The position numbers and the translations under genes are program-made. A stretch of 64,000 bases of DNA from Blastococcus sp. CCUG 61487. GTDB lineage: Bacteria; Actinomycetota; Actinomycetes; Mycobacteriales; Geodermatophilaceae. Shown one piece after another: positions 25,388 through 35,205 of this stretch; position 1 is the stretch's first letter; every line of letters starts with the position of its first letter. The DNA is taken from positions 1 to 64,000 of the forward strand of contig NZ_LWUA01000223.1 of the NCBI RefSeq assembly GCF_005222955.1. The letters are read 5' to 3'. The notes beneath the pieces were generated by a model. It worked only from the letters and a program-made list of their open reading frames with translations, made no database searches and had not been told where the DNA came from.

Positions 25388-27172
25388 ATGTGCGGCCTGT
25401 GCGGCGAGATCACGTTCGACGGCTCGACGGCTGACACGACGGCCGTCGCGCGGATGGTGGAGGCCCTGGTCCCCCGCGGGCCCGACGGCCAGGGGTCGTG
25501 GAGCAACGGCCGGGTGGCCTTCGGGCACCGCCGGCTCTCGGTCATCGACCTCTCCACCTGCGGCTCCCAGCCGATGGTGGACAACGAGCTCGGGCTGACC
25601 GCCGTCTACAACGGCTGCATCTACGACTACAAGGAGCTGCGCGCCGAGCTCGAGGGCCACGGCTACCGCTTCTTCTCGCACAGCGACACCGAGGTGATCC
25701 TCAAGGGCTACCACCACTGGGGCACCGACGTCGTCTCGCACCTGCACGGCATGTTCGCCTTCGTCATCGCCGAGCGGGACACCGGCCGCGTGGTGATGGC
25801 CCGGGACCGGCTCGGCATCAAGCCGCTGTACCTCGCCGAGACGCCGGGGAAGCGGCTGCGCTTCGCCTCGACGCTGCCGGCGCTGCTCAAGGCCGGGGAG
25901 GTCGACACCTCCATCGACCCCGTGGCGCTGCACCACTACCTCTCCTGGCACGCCGTCGTCCCGGCGCCCCGGACGATCCTGAACGGCGTCCGGAAGCTGC
26001 CGCCGGCCACGGTGCGGGTCATCGAACCCGACGGCGCCAGCCGGGAGCACCGCTACTGGAACGCCACCTACGAGCGCCGCGCCGAGCACGCGGGCTGGAC
26101 CCCCCGCGACTGGGAGGACGCGATCGAGGAGGCGCTCCGCGTCGCCGTGCGCCGTCGGCTGGTCGCCGACACCCCCGTGGGCGTGCTGCTCTCCGGCGGG
26201 CTGGACTCCTCGCTGATCGTCGGGCTGCTCGCGCAGGAGGGGCAGACCGGCCTGGCGACCTACTCGATCGGCTTCGAGGCGGCCGGCGGCCGGGAGGGCG
26301 ACGAGTTCCAGTACTCCGACGTCATCGCCCGGCACTTCGCCACCGACCACCACCGCATCCGGGTCGGGTCCGACGAGCTCGCCGGCGCGCTCGGCCACGC
26401 GATCGACGCCATGGCCGAGCCGATGGTCAGCCACGACGTCGTCGCCTTCGACCTGCTCAGCGAGCGGGTCTCGCAGACGATCAAGGTCGTCCAGTCCGGC
26501 CAGGGCGCCGACGAGGTCTTCGCCGGCTACCACTGGTACCCGCCGCTGGCCGGCGTCGACCGCGAGCAGGCGGTGCGCACCTACGCGCAGGCCTTCTTCG
26601 ACCGGGACCACGCGCAGATGCGCCAGGTGGTGTCGGGGCGGTACATGCTCGACCAGGACCCGAGCCTGGCGTTCGTGCACGACCACATGTCCGCGCCGGG
26701 CGCGGAGACGGCGGTCGACGCCGCGCTGCGCCTGGACAGCGAGATCATGCTCGTCGACGACCCGGTCAAGCGCGTGGACAACATGTCCATGGCGTGGGGG
26801 CTCGAGGCGCGGGTCCCCTTCCTCGACCACGACCTGGTCGAGCTGGCCGCGATGTGCCCGCCGGAGCTCAAGCTGGCCGACGGTGGCAAGGGCGTGCTCA
26901 AGGCGATCGGCCGGCGGATCATCCCGCCGGAGGTCATCGACCGGCCGAAGGGCTACTTCCCGGTGCCGGCGATCACCCATCTGGAGGGCAAGGTCCTCGA
27001 CCTGGTGCGCGACGCGCTCACCGACGACGCCGCGCGCGACCGGGCGCTGTTCCGCCCCGAGTACGTCCAGGAACTGCTCGCCGACCCGAACGGCGAGCTG
27101 ACTCCCCTGCGCGGCAACAAGCTCTGGCAGCTCGGGCTGCTGGAGCTGTGGTTGCAGACGCATGGTGTCTGA
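25388..27172 (+). CDS. asnO: N-acetylglutaminylglutamine amidotransferase (AsnB-like)
   Basis: 594 residues; the ATG at 25388 is chosen because it puts Cys at position 2 (MCGLCGEITFDG), the N-terminal nucleophile of class II glutamine amidotransferases. Longer starts would bury it. The glutaminase domain spans about 1-210 and the ATP-pyrophosphatase synthetase domain follows with LLSGGLDSSLIVGLL. This architecture with the partner gene directly after it matches the osmolyte N-acetylglutaminylglutamine amide (NAGGN) system: this enzyme amidates the dipeptide made by the next gene. By itself the sequence could be called asparagine synthase; the neighbour decides it. The ribosome site is poor. 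Confidence 0.88.
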   Translation: MCGLCGEITFDGSTADTTAVARMVEALVPRGPDGQGSWSNGRVAFGHRRLSVIDLSTCGSQPMVDNELGLTAVYNGCIYDYKELRAELEGHGYRFFSHSDTEVILKGYHHWGTDVVSHLHGMFAFVIAERDTGRVVMARDRLGIKPLYLAETPGKRLRFASTLPALLKAGEVDTSIDPVALHHYLSWHAVVPAPRTILNGVRKLPPATVRVIEPDGASREHRYWNATYERRAEHAGWTPRDWEDAIEEALRVAVRRRLVADTPVGVLLSGGLDSSLIVGLLAQEGQTGLATYSIGFEAAGGREGDEFQYSDVIARHFATDHHRIRVGSDELAGALGHAIDAMAEPMVSHDVVAFDLLSERVSQTIKVVQSGQGADEVFAGYHWYPPLAGVDREQAVRTYAQAFFDRDHAQMRQVVSGRYMLDQDPSLAFVHDHMSAPGAETAVDAALRLDSEIMLVDDPVKRVDNMSMAWGLEARVPFLDHDLVELAAMCPPELKLADGGKGVLKAIGRRIIPPEVIDRPKGYFPVPAITHLEGKVLDLVRDALTDDAARDRALFRPEYVQELLADPNGELTPLRGNKLWQLGLLELWLQTHGV

Positions 27173-27182
27173 GGCGGTGGCC

Positions 27183-28940
27183 ATGACACCCCGGCTGGCA
27201 GGGCATCGCCGGCGGAGGGCCGTGGCGTCGACGCCCGAGCTGACCAGCAGGTCCTGGCACGAGCCGTCGGCGCACGAGATCGAGGGGATGGCGGCCGACG
27301 TCGTCCTGGACCTGGGCTGGGGCAACCTGGTCTTCGGGCAGACCTTCCGCGACCTGCGCGGGATCGTCGACGTGCTGCGCGCCGAGGAGACCGGCAAGCG
27401 CGACATCTGCGTCTACCCCCGCGACCCGCAGGTGCTGGTCGGCATGGCGCCCGACGAGCTGTTCATCGACCCGTCGCTGACCTACCGGCTCGACCTGCAC
27501 CGCTACCGGCCGCGCCCCGACGTCATCCGCGACGTCTTCGTGCGCACGGTGACCTCGCGCGCGGAGATGGACGTCATCAACGACCTCTACTCGCGCAACG
27601 GCATGGTTCCGGCCGACCCCGTGACCATGTGGGCCAACCACCGCACGCGCACCTTCACGTACCTGGTCGCCGAGGACACCCGCACCGGGAAGATCGTCGG
27701 CACGGTGACCGGCGTCGACCACACCCTCGCCTTCGACGACCCGGAGGGCGGGACCAGCCTGTGGTGCCTGGTCGCCGACAAGCAGGACGCCCCGACCGGC
27801 ACCGGCGAGGCGCTGGTGCGGGTGCTGGCCGAGCGCTACGTCGCCCGTGCCCGCGCCTACCTCGACCTCTCGGTCATGCACGACAACACCCCGGCGATCA
27901 CGCTGTACCGGAAGCTCGGCTTCGTCCGGGTGCCCGCGGTCTGCGTGAAGCGGAAGAACCCGATCAACACCCCGCTGTTCGCCGCCCGCCCGCCCGGGCT
28001 GGAGAAGCTCAACCCCTACGCGCTGATCATCGCCGAGGAGGCGCTGCACCGCGGGATCCGCGTAGAGGTCACCGACGCCGACTGGGGTGAGATGCGGCTG
28101 ACCCTGGGCGGGCGCTCGGTCCTCACCCGGGAGTCGCTGTCGGAGTTCACGACTGCGGTCGCCCTGAGCCGGTGCGACGACAAGCGGGTGACCCGCCGGA
28201 TCATGCGGCGGGCCGGCGTCCGGGTGGCGCAGGGCGCGCTGGCCTGCGAGGGCGACCTGGACGACGCGCGGGCGCTGATGCACGGGGTCGGGGAGGTCGT
28301 GGTGAAGCCCGCCCGCGGCGAGCAGGGCCGCGGGATCACGGTGGGGGTGACCGACGACGAGGGGCTGGAACGGGCGGTCGCGTACGCGCTCCAGTTCTGC
28401 CCCGACATCCTGGTCGAGGAGCTCGTGCCGGGCGACGACCTGCGCGTCGTCGTGATCGACCACGAGGTCGTCGCGGCCGCCGTCCGCCGGCCGGCGCAGA
28501 TCGTGGGCGACGGCGAGCGGACGGTCGAGCAGCTGGTGCGCAGCACGAGCCGGCGGCGCGAGCGGGCGACGGGCGGCGAGTCGCGGATCCCCCTCGACGA
28601 CACCACCGCCGAGGTGGTCGCCGAGGCCGGCTACTCGATGGACGACGTGCCGCCCAGGGGCGAGGACGTGCCGGTGCGGCGGACCGCGAACCTGCACACC
28701 GGCGGGACGATCGAGGACGTCACCGACGAGCTGCACCCGGTGATCGCGGAGGCGGCCGTCCGGGCGGCGGACGCGCTGGGCATCCCGGTCACCGGCATCG
28801 ACTTCCTCGTCCCCGCGGTGGACGGCCCCGACTACGTGTTCATCGAGGCCAACGAGCGGCCCGGGCTGGCCAACCACGAGCCGCGGCCCACCGCGGAGCG
28901 CTTCGTCGACCTGCTGTTCCCGGAGACCCGCCGCCGCTGA
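27183..28940 (+). CDS. ngg: N-acetylglutaminylglutamine synthetase (GNAT plus ATP-grasp)
   Basis: 585 residues from the ATG at 27183, preceded by GAGG; an ATG at 27162 overlapping the previous stop is an alternative. The N-terminal half is a GNAT acetyltransferase (SLWCLVADKQDAPTGTGEAL, then YLDLSVMHDNTPAITLYRKL). The C-terminal half is an ATP-grasp ligase with VVVKPARGEQGRGITVGV, an EELVPGDDLRVVVI core and the metal-binding IEANERPG. The fusion acetylates glutamine and joins a second glutamine to make N-acetylglutaminylglutamine. It is the signature enzyme of NAGGN osmoprotectant synthesis and supports the naming of the upstream gene. A bidirectional terminator follows. Confidence 0.9.
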   Translation: MTPRLAGHRRRRAVASTPELTSRSWHEPSAHEIEGMAADVVLDLGWGNLVFGQTFRDLRGIVDVLRAEETGKRDICVYPRDPQVLVGMAPDELFIDPSLTYRLDLHRYRPRPDVIRDVFVRTVTSRAEMDVINDLYSRNGMVPADPVTMWANHRTRTFTYLVAEDTRTGKIVGTVTGVDHTLAFDDPEGGTSLWCLVADKQDAPTGTGEALVRVLAERYVARARAYLDLSVMHDNTPAITLYRKLGFVRVPAVCVKRKNPINTPLFAARPPGLEKLNPYALIIAEEALHRGIRVEVTDADWGEMRLTLGGRSVLTRESLSEFTTAVALSRCDDKRVTRRIMRRAGVRVAQGALACEGDLDDARALMHGVGEVVVKPARGEQGRGITVGVTDDEGLERAVAYALQFCPDILVEELVPGDDLRVVVIDHEVVAAAVRRPAQIVGDGERTVEQLVRSTSRRRERATGGESRIPLDDTTAEVVAEAGYSMDDVPPRGEDVPVRRTANLHTGGTIEDVTDELHPVIAEAAVRAADALGIPVTGIDFLVPAVDGPDYVFIEANERPGLANHEPRPTAERFVDLLFPETRRR

Positions 28941-28968
28941 GGGGCCAGAAGCGTGCTTTTGGCCCCTT
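28939..28968. terminator. Bidirectional hairpin terminator
   Basis: GGGGCCAGAAG and CTTTTGGCCCC form an 11-bp stem with one G-U pair around a CGTG loop, flanked by A and T runs on the two sides. It separates the convergent NAGGN synthetase and racemase genes, and the synthetase stop codon lies in its left foot. Confidence 0.8.
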
Positions 28969-28972
28969 CAGG

Positions 28973-30064
28973 TCACAGGCCGAGTTCGGCGCGGATCTCG
29001 TCGCCGTGCTGGCCGGCCTGCGGCACCGTGCCCACCGAGCCCGGTGTCGCGGAGAACCGTGGGGCGACGGCGGGCTGCACGGTCCCGTCGACCTCCACGA
29101 AGACGCCCCGCTCCCGGTTGTGCTCGTCCTGCGTCGCCTCCACCAGCGACCACACCGGTGCGACGCAGGCGTCGGTGCCGGCGAACACCTTCCACCACTC
29201 GTCGCGGGTCCTGCCGGCGAACAGCTCGGTGAACCGCTCGCGCAGCGCCGGCCACTGCTCCGGCTGGTAGCGGTCGGGGAACGACTCGTCCCCGGCGACG
29301 CCCAGCCCCTCCAGCAGGGCGGCGTAGAACTGCGGCTCCAGCGCACCGACCGCGAGGAACTGCCCGTCGGCGCAGCGGTAGACGTCGTAGAACGGGGCGC
29401 CGGTGTCGAGCAGGTTGACCCCGCGCTCGTCCTGCCAGGCCCCGGTGGACAGCATCCCGTGGATCATCGTGGTGAGGACGGCGGTGCCGTCGACGATCGC
29501 GGCGTCGACCACCTGGCCCTGCCCCGTCGCGCGCGCGTGCAGCAGCGCGGCCACGGCGCCCAGCGCGAGGAACACTCCTCCGCCGCCGAAGTCGCCGAGC
29601 AGGTTGATCGGCGGCGCCGGCCGCTCGTCCGGGCGCCCGCTCGCGCCCAGCGCGCCGGTCAGCGCGATGTAACCGATGTCGTGCCCGGCCGTCGGCGACA
29701 GCGGGCCGGTCTGCCCCCAGCCGGTCATCCGGCCGTACACCAGCGCCGGGTTGTCCTCCAGCAGCACGTCGGGCCCGAGGCCGAGCCGCTCCATGACACC
29801 GGGCCGGAACCCCTCGAGCAGCACGTCCGCTCGGCGCACCAGGGCGCGGACCACCTCGAGGTCCGCCGGGTCCTTCAGGTCGAGGGCGATCGAGCGCTTC
29901 CCGCGGTCCAGCAGCGAGGTCGCGCCCAGGCCGCCCCCTCCCCCGCGACGGTCGATGCGGACGACGTCGGCGCCCAGGTCGGCCAGGAGCATGCCGCAGA
30001 ACGGCCCCGGCCCCAGCCCCGCGAACTCCACCACACGCACACCCGAGAGCGGCCCCACGCCCAT
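28973..30064 (-). CDS. Alpha-methylacyl-CoA racemase-like CoA-transferase family III protein
   Basis: 363 residues. The opening GPLSGVRVVEFAGLGPGPFCGMLLADLGADVVRID is typical of the CaiB/BaiF family. The racemase pair is visible as His in AGHDIGYIALTG and Asp in NLLGDFGGGG, and KRSIALDLKDP binds CoA. AMACR inverts the 2-methyl centre of branched acyl-CoAs so that they can enter beta-oxidation. The acidic pair favours racemase over CoA-transferase. It is monocistronic on the minus strand and diverges from crcB. Confidence 0.9.
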   Translation of the reverse strand: MGVGPLSGVRVVEFAGLGPGPFCGMLLADLGADVVRIDRRGGGGGLGATSLLDRGKRSIALDLKDPADLEVVRALVRRADVLLEGFRPGVMERLGLGPDVLLEDNPALVYGRMTGWGQTGPLSPTAGHDIGYIALTGALGASGRPDERPAPPINLLGDFGGGGVFLALGAVAALLHARATGQGQVVDAAIVDGTAVLTTMIHGMLSTGAWQDERGVNLLDTGAPFYDVYRCADGQFLAVGALEPQFYAALLEGLGVAGDESFPDRYQPEQWPALRERFTELFAGRTRDEWWKVFAGTDACVAPVWSLVEATQDEHNRERGVFVEVDGTVQPAVAPRFSATPGSVGTVPQAGQHGDEIRAELGL

Positions 30065-30137
30065 CTCCTCTGCACCCCGGGCCCGCGCCGTCGCACGCCC
30101 TCGTCGGTGGCATGCTGCCGGATGTCAGGAGCAGGCG

Positions 30138-30578
30138 GTGACGGGGGGCACAGTGATCGCCTACGTCGCTGCCGCTCTGGGCGGGGGGCTGGGCGCCCTG
30201 GCCCGCTGGGGCGTCGCCGCGTGGCTGCCGTGGGAACCAGCCGGCTGGCCGTGGGCCACGCTGCTGGTCAACCTCTCCGGCTGCCTGCTCCTGGGGCTGC
30301 TCCTGGCCCTCGTGTTCGCCCGCTCCGCGGATGGCTCGTGGCTGCGCCCGTTCCTGGGCACCGGCGTGCTCGGCGGCTACACCACGTACTCGGCCTTCGC
30401 CGTCGAGGTGGTGCAGCTGGCCGAGGCCGGCTCCTGGGCCACGGCCGCCGGCTACCTGGCCGCTTCCGTGCTGGGTGGGATCGTGGCGGCGGGCACGGGC
30501 CTGGCGGCCGGCCGGGCGATCGCCAGGCCGCGTCCGGACCGGGACGACATGCTGGACGCCGAGGAGTCGATCGCGTGA
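30138..30578 (+). CDS. crcB: Fluoride channel subunit CrcB (Fluc), first copy
   Basis: 146 residues from the GTG at 30138, six bases after AGGAG. Four helices are visible, with GGGLGALARWGVA, a WATLLVNLSGCLLLG helix (channel Asn), and GVLGGYTTYSAFAVE with the Phe/Ser-rich pore motif. Fluc proteins export fluoride as dual-topology dimers. A second copy is coupled by a GTGA overlap, so the pair probably forms a heterodimer with opposite orientation. No fluoride riboswitch was found upstream. Confidence 0.92.
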   Translation: MTGGTVIAYVAAALGGGLGALARWGVAAWLPWEPAGWPWATLLVNLSGCLLLGLLLALVFARSADGSWLRPFLGTGVLGGYTTYSAFAVEVVQLAEAGSWATAAGYLAASVLGGIVAAGTGLAAGRAIARPRPDRDDMLDAEESIA

Positions 30579-30934
30579 CGCCCCTGCTCGTGGTCCTCGG
30601 CGCCGTCGTCGGGGCGCCGCTGAGGCTGCTCGCCGAGCGCGTGGCGGTCGCGCGGCGCGGCCCGGGCTCCGTCGCGGGGACGGCGGTGGTCAACGTCGCC
30701 GGGAGCGCCGTCCTCGGGTTCCTGCTCGGGCTGACCGACGTCGCCGGCTGGCTCGTGGCCCTGGTCGGGACCGGGTTCTGCGGCACGCTCACGACGTTCT
30801 CCACGTTCGGAGCCGACGTCGTCCGGCTGGTCGAGCAGCGGGCGATCGGGCGGGCAGCCGCGTATCTCGCCGGCACACTGGTGCTCGGCCTGGCTGCTGC
30901 GGCGACCGCGTACGGAGCGGCCCGCCTGCTCTGA
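30575..30934 (+). CDS. crcB: Fluoride channel subunit CrcB (Fluc), second copy
   Basis: 119 residues from a GTG overlapping the first crcB stop. It has the same four-helix plan: GAPLRLLAERV, GTAVVNVAGSAVLGFLLG and GFCGTLTTFSTFGAD with the conserved Thr-Phe-Ser-Thr-Phe track. Paired crcB genes of this kind encode obligate heterodimeric channels in several Gram-positive bacteria. otsA begins 30 bases downstream and may be co-transcribed. Confidence 0.92.
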   Translation: MTPLLVVLGAVVGAPLRLLAERVAVARRGPGSVAGTAVVNVAGSAVLGFLLGLTDVAGWLVALVGTGFCGTLTTFSTFGADVVRLVEQRAIGRAAAYLAGTLVLGLAAAATAYGAARLL

Positions 30935-30964
30935 CCGGCGGGTATCGGTAGGGTTCAGTTCGGT

Positions 30965-32455
30965 ATGACCGAGCGCACAGGTGCAGAGGTGGGGGCCGAG
31001 AGCCCGGTCGTCGTCGTCGCCAACCGGCTGCCGGTCGACCAGATCACGGAGCCGGACGGGAGCACCCGCTGGCAGCGCAGCCCGGGCGGGCTGGTGACGG
31101 CGCTGGAGCCGTTCGTCGCCGGGCGCGGCGGGGCGTGGGTCGGCTGGTCGGGCTCGGCGGGCGAGGCGCCGGAGCCGTTCGAGTCGGGCGGGATGTCCCT
31201 GATCCCGATCCCGCTCTCCGAGGCGGAGGTCGACCGCTACTACGAGGGCATGTCGAACGCCTCGCTGTGGCCGCTGTACCACGACGTGGTCGAGAAGCCG
31301 GAGTACCACCGGGCCTGGTGGGACACCTACGTGCAGGTCAACAAGCGGTTCGCCGAGCGGACGGCGACGGTCGCCGCGGAGAACGCGATCGTGTGGGTGC
31401 ACGACTACCAGCTGCAGCTGGTGCCCGCGATGCTCCGCCAGATACGCCCCGACCTCACGATCGGATTCTTCCTGCACATCCCCTTCCCGCCCTACGAGCT
31501 GTTCACCCAGCTGCCGTGGCGGTCGGCGGTCGTCGAGGGGCTGCTCGGTGCGGACCTGGTCGGCTTCCAGCGCCCGGCGGCGGCCGCGAACTTCGTCCAG
31601 CTCGCCCGGCGGCTGCACGACCTGCCCGCCCGCGGCCAGGTCGTCGAGTACGACGGCCGCACCGTGGCGGCGAGGGCCTTCCCGATCTCCATCGACGTGC
31701 GCGCGTTCGACGAGCTGTCCCGCTCCCCCGAGGTGGTCGCCCGCGCCGAGGAGATCCGCGCCGAGCTGGGCAACCCGACGAAGATCATCCTGGGGGTCGA
31801 CCGGCTCGACTACACCAAGGGCATCAGCGTCCGGCTCAACGCGTTCGAGGAGCTCCTGGAGGACGGCGCGGTCGAGGCGCCGGACACCGTGCTCGTGCAG
31901 GTGGCCACGCCCAGCCGCGAGCGGGTGGAGCACTACGTGCACATGCGCGAGACGATCGAGCAGCAGGTCGGGCACATCAACGGCGTCTTCGGCTCGATCG
32001 CCGGCCCCGCCGTACACTACTTCAACCAGTCGATGCCGCGGGAGGAGCTGGCCGCGCTCTACCGCGCGGCCGACGTCATGCTCGTCACCCCGTACCGCGA
32101 CGGGATGAACCTGGTCGCGAAGGAGTACGTCGCTGCCCGCGGGGACCTCGGCGGCGCGCTGGTGCTCTCGGAGTTCGCGGGGGCCGCAGCCGAGCTCAAG
32201 CAGGCGTTCCTGGTCAACCCGCACGACATCGCCGGGGTGAAGAGCCAGCTGCTCCGCGCCCTGCGAGTGGAGCCGGCCGAGGCGGCGAAGCGGATGCGGG
32301 CGATGCGCCGGCACCTGGCCAAGAACGACCTCGACCACTGGGCCGACTCCTTCTTCACCGCGCTGCGCGACCAGGCCGCAGACCAGCCCACCGGGCGCCA
32401 GGCGGGGCGCGTCTCCGCTCCCCTGTCCACCGGACGGGGCGGGGCCCAGGGATGA
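30965..32455 (+). CDS. otsA: Trehalose-6-phosphate synthase
   Basis: 496 residues, a GT20 retaining glycosyltransferase. Landmarks are [19 protein letters not shown] (phosphate loop), [36 protein letters not shown] and [10 protein letters not shown]. It joins glucose from a nucleotide sugar to glucose-6-phosphate. otsB overlaps its end (ATGA), completing a two-step trehalose pathway. Trehalose protects against drying and salt, which fits with the nearby NAGGN osmolyte genes. Confidence 0.96.
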   Translation: MTERTGAEVGAESPVVVVANRLPVDQITEPDGSTRWQRSPGGLVTALEPFVAGRGGAWVGWSGSAGEAPEPFESGGMSLIPIPLSEAEVDRYYEGMSNASLWPLYHDVVEKPEYHRAWWDTYVQVNKRFAERTATVAAENAIVWVHDYQLQLVPAMLRQIRPDLTIGFFLHIPFPPYELFTQLPWRSAVVEGLLGADLVGFQRPAAAANFVQLARRLHDLPARGQVVEYDGRTVAARAFPISIDVRAFDELSRSPEVVARAEEIRAELGNPTKIILGVDRLDYTKGISVRLNAFEELLEDGAVEAPDTVLVQVATPSRERVEHYVHMRETIEQQVGHINGVFGSIAGPAVHYFNQSMPREELAALYRAADVMLVTPYRDGMNLVAKEYVAARGDLGGALVLSEFAGAAAELKQAFLVNPHDIAGVKSQLLRALRVEPAEAAKRMRAMRRHLAKNDLDHWADSFFTALRDQAADQPTGRQAGRVSAPLSTGRGGAQG

Positions 32456-33192
32456 CCCTGCCGGACGGCCTGGACGCGGCCCTCTCCGCCTTCGCGGCAC
32501 GGCGGCCGCTGCTGGTCGCGAGCGACTACGACGGGGTGCTGGCGCCGCTGGTCGGCGACCCTTCGGACGCCGTCCCCGAGGCGGGTGCCGCCGAGGCGCT
32601 CGGCCGGCTGGCCGGCATCGACGGGGTCACGGTGGCGATCGTCAGCGGTCGCGGGGTGGCCGACCTGCAGGCCACGAGCGGGCTCACCGGTCCCTTCCGC
32701 TGGGTCGGCAGCCACGGCGCGGAGTTCGACGGCCCGCTGGCCGGGGACCTCGCCGCGCGCCGCGACGCGCTCGCCGAGCGGCTGGCGCCGGCGGTGTCCC
32801 GGGTTCCGGGCGCCCGCCTGGAGGTGAAGCCGGCCAGCGTGGCGGTGCACGTCCGCGAGGTCCCCGACCGGGCCGCTGCCGCCGCGCTGCTGGACGAGGC
32901 CCGGTCGCTGGCCGATTCGTCACTGACGCTCAAGCCGGGCAAGGAGGTGCTGGAGCTGGCGGTCACGGACGCCGACAAGGGCAGCGCCCTGCTCCGGCTG
33001 GCCGCCGACCTCGGGGCGGTCGCGACGCTCTACCTCGGGGACGACGTGACCGACGAGGACGCCTTCCGCGTCCTCGGGGAGGACGACGTCACCGTCAAGA
33101 TCGGCGACGGCGAGACGGCCGCCGCGCACCGGCTCCCGGACACCGCCGCCGCGGTGGGCCTCCTCGATCGCCTGGGTGCGCTCCTGTCCTGA
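32452..33192 (+). CDS. otsB: Trehalose-6-phosphate phosphatase
   Basis: 246 residues starting inside the otsA stop (ATGA). The HAD nucleophile motif is SDYDGVLAP with Asp25 and Asp27. Motif II lies at VAIVSGRG, the basic residue in KPGKEVLEL, and the acidic motif IV in [12 protein letters not shown]. It removes phosphate from trehalose-6-phosphate to give trehalose. Translational coupling to otsA keeps the intermediate low. It is the last gene before the chemotaxis island. Confidence 0.95.
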   Translation: MTLPDGLDAALSAFAARRPLLVASDYDGVLAPLVGDPSDAVPEAGAAEALGRLAGIDGVTVAIVSGRGVADLQATSGLTGPFRWVGSHGAEFDGPLAGDLAARRDALAERLAPAVSRVPGARLEVKPASVAVHVREVPDRAAAAALLDEARSLADSSLTLKPGKEVLELAVTDADKGSALLRLAADLGAVATLYLGDDVTDEDAFRVLGEDDVTVKIGDGETAAAHRLPDTAAAVGLLDRLGALLS

Positions 33193-33510
33193 CCCGGGCC
33201 GGCACCGCGTCGCGGGAGCGACCCAGAGGACTTTCGTCCCGACCGTTGCGCCACCGTCCCGCCGATGTCGACATCCGTCGTCCCTTCCGACGCATCCCTG
33301 CGGAAAACGACGATGCAGAACAATTGCGGCAGCACATCGACCATTCGGCCATGTCGATACATCGCCTCGCGGAATGGCCTGACCATGGCTATGCATAACG
33401 ATGTGGCGGAAGTGCGCAGAGACACTTCTCCGGCCTGGCTGGACTCACCACACTTCCGGGCATCCACATCCCGGGCATGTGTCCCATGTCCCGTCCAGGA
33501 ACGGCTGGCC
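33193..33510 (+). other. Gene-free leader of the first receptor gene
   Basis: 318 bases with no credible gene. GC content drops between 33300 and 33420. The stretch holds a small hairpin around 33211-33224, a CCATTC element at 33341 and the promoter-like block at 33371-33398. In-frame upward extension of the receptor gene through this region (to 33265) encodes no conserved sequence. Confidence 0.6.
33371..33398 (+). promoter_or_regulatory. Candidate chemotaxis promoter block, receptor 1
   Basis: GGAATGG is followed by ACCATGG and a CATAA box 18 bases after GGAAT. The block aligns with those at 35241, 37131 and 43272, each upstream of a chemotaxis gene. The receptor 1 start lies 112 bases downstream. 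This copy has the least regular spacing. Confidence 0.4.
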
Positions 33511-35118
33511 ATGACCTCGACAGCACATCTCCCCCCTGCCGGCCGGCGTGCCGGCTGGTTTGCGAACCGACCGCTCGCGGTGAAGTTCGGTGTCCTCGTC
33601 GGCGCGGTCCTCGTGTCGCTCGCCGGGGTCGTCGCCTCGCTGCTGGTGGGCAACGCCGGCGTGCGGGACGCCGACCACCGCCTCATGGACCTCGAGCACG
33701 CGCAGGCGCTCGTCCTCCAGCTCGACACCCGGGCCAGCGAGCTCAAGGTGGACGGGTTCAAGGCCATCACCCGGCCCGACCCGGCCGCCCAGCTGCCGGA
33801 GCTCGCGGAGGACATCGCGACTCCGGAGGGTCTGCTCGAGGAGCTCGCTGCCATCGACCTGGAAGGGCCGGTGGCCGAGACGGTCGCCGACCTGCAGGCC
33901 GATTTCGGCCAGTACACCGCCGCCATCTCCGCGTTCGTGGACGCCGCGGTCGCCGACCAGGAGGGCACCCGGTTGCGCTGGGAGGAGATCCAGGCGGCCA
34001 ACGACCTCACCGACGGCGCCGTGAGCGCGGCCAAGGACGAGCTCGGGGCGGCCGCCGCGGCCGCGGAGGCGGAGCTCCTGGAGTCCATCGACCGCTCCGA
34101 GCTCACCAGCCTGGTCGTCGCGCTGGTCGGGCTGCTGGTCATCGCCGGTGTCAGCTGGGTGACCCTCAGGTCGATCACCCGCCCGGTGCAGAAGGTCAAG
34201 GAGTCGCTGGAGGCGCTCGCCCTCGGCGACCTCACCGTCGCCACCGGGGTCACGGCGCTCGACGAGGTCGGTCAGATGGCCGCCGCACTGGACACCGCCC
34301 AGGTGAAGCTCCGGGAGGTCATGGCGACAGTCGTGGGTTCCGCGGACGCGGTGGCCGCGTCGTCGGAGGAGTTGTCGGCGTCGTCGGCGCAGATCTCGGC
34401 GTCGGCGGAGGAGACCTCCGCGCAGTCGGGTGTGGTGTCCGGTGCCGCGGAGGAGGTCAGCCGCAGCGTGCAGACCGTCGCCGCGGGGGCGGAGCAGATG
34501 GGTGCCAGCATCCGGGAGATCGCGAGCAACGCGGCGGAGGCGTCGGAGGTGGCGTCTCGTGCGGTGACCGCCGCGGAGACCACCACCGCGACGGTCGCGA
34601 AGCTGGGTGAGTCGAGCGCGGAGATCGGCAACGTCGTCAAGGTCATCACGAGCATCGCGGAGCAGACGAACCTGCTGGCGCTGAACGCCACGATCGAGGC
34701 CGCACGCGCCGGGGAGGCCGGCAAGGGCTTCGCGGTCGTGGCCAACGAGGTGAAGGAGCTGGCGCAGGAGACGGCGAAGGCGACCGAGGACATCGCCCAG
34801 CGGGTGCTGGCCATCCAGGGCGACACGACCGCGGCGGTGGCGGCGATCGAGGAGATCTCGAGCATCGTCGCGCAGATCTCCGACCGGCAGACCACGATCG
34901 CCTCGGCGGTGGAGGAGCAGACGGCCACCACCAACGAGATGTCCCGTTCGGTGCAGGAGGCCGCCGGGGGCACGACGCAGATCGCGGAGAACATCACCGG
35001 GGTCTCCACCGCGGCCGACTCCACCACGCAGGCCCTGACCCAGACCCGCACCGCCGTCGACGAGTTGTCCCGGATGGCCGCGGACCTGCGCAGCACCGTC
35101 GGGAGGTTCACCTACTGA
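33511..35118 (+). CDS. Methyl-accepting chemotaxis protein 1
   Basis: 535 residues from the ATG at 33511, the start giving the basic leader [10 protein letters not shown] just before the first membrane helix. Layout: helix 1 (about 24-46), an extracellular helical sensor region of about 150 residues (four-helix-bundle type), helix 2 ([16 protein letters not shown]), HAMP, then the coiled-coil signalling domain. The hairpin tip [17 protein letters not shown] is intact. Ligand unknown. There is no C-terminal CheR-tether pentapeptide. The signalling domain is nearly identical in DNA to the next two receptor genes, whereas the sensor parts differ fully. It has its own promoter-like block and terminator. 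Confidence 0.94.
   Translation: MTSTAHLPPAGRRAGWFANRPLAVKFGVLVGAVLVSLAGVVASLLVGNAGVRDADHRLMDLEHAQALVLQLDTRASELKVDGFKAITRPDPAAQLPELAEDIATPEGLLEELAAIDLEGPVAETVADLQADFGQYTAAISAFVDAAVADQEGTRLRWEEIQAANDLTDGAVSAAKDELGAAAAAAEAELLESIDRSELTSLVVALVGLLVIAGVSWVTLRSITRPVQKVKESLEALALGDLTVATGVTALDEVGQMAAALDTAQVKLREVMATVVGSADAVAASSEELSASSAQISASAEETSAQSGVVSGAAEEVSRSVQTVAAGAEQMGASIREIASNAAEASEVASRAVTAAETTTATVAKLGESSAEIGNVVKVITSIAEQTNLLALNATIEAARAGEAGKGFAVVANEVKELAQETAKATEDIAQRVLAIQGDTTAAVAAIEEISSIVAQISDRQTTIASAVEEQTATTNEMSRSVQEAAGGTTQIAENITGVSTAADSTTQALTQTRTAVDELSRMAADLRSTVGRFTY
34384..34556 (+). repeat. 173-bp exact direct repeat, copy in receptor 1
   Basis: These 173 bases are identical, including all synonymous positions, to 36285-36457 in receptor 2. 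Receptor 3 shares a long part of it (around 38224-38305). The repeat lies in the signalling-domain codons between the HAMP exit and the first methylation helix. Base-level identity of duplicated coding DNA points to recent gene conversion or duplication. Confidence 0.9.
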
Positions 35119-35149
35119 CGGACGGCACGCGAACTCACGTTCTCCGACT

Positions 35150-35184
35150 AACGCCGGCGGCACCCCACGGGGGCCGCCGGCGTT
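35150..35184 (+). terminator. Hairpin terminator after receptor 1
   Basis: AACGCCGGCGGC and GCCGCCGGCGTT form a 12-bp perfect stem around an 11-base loop, 31 bases after the stop of receptor 1. Confidence 0.8.
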
Positions 35185-35205
35185 CTGCCGTTCCGGCACC
35201 TCAGA

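Noticed and set aside
30065-30137. Possible fluoride riboswitch before crcB
   Set aside because: The conserved crcB-motif pattern was not found in these 73 bases.
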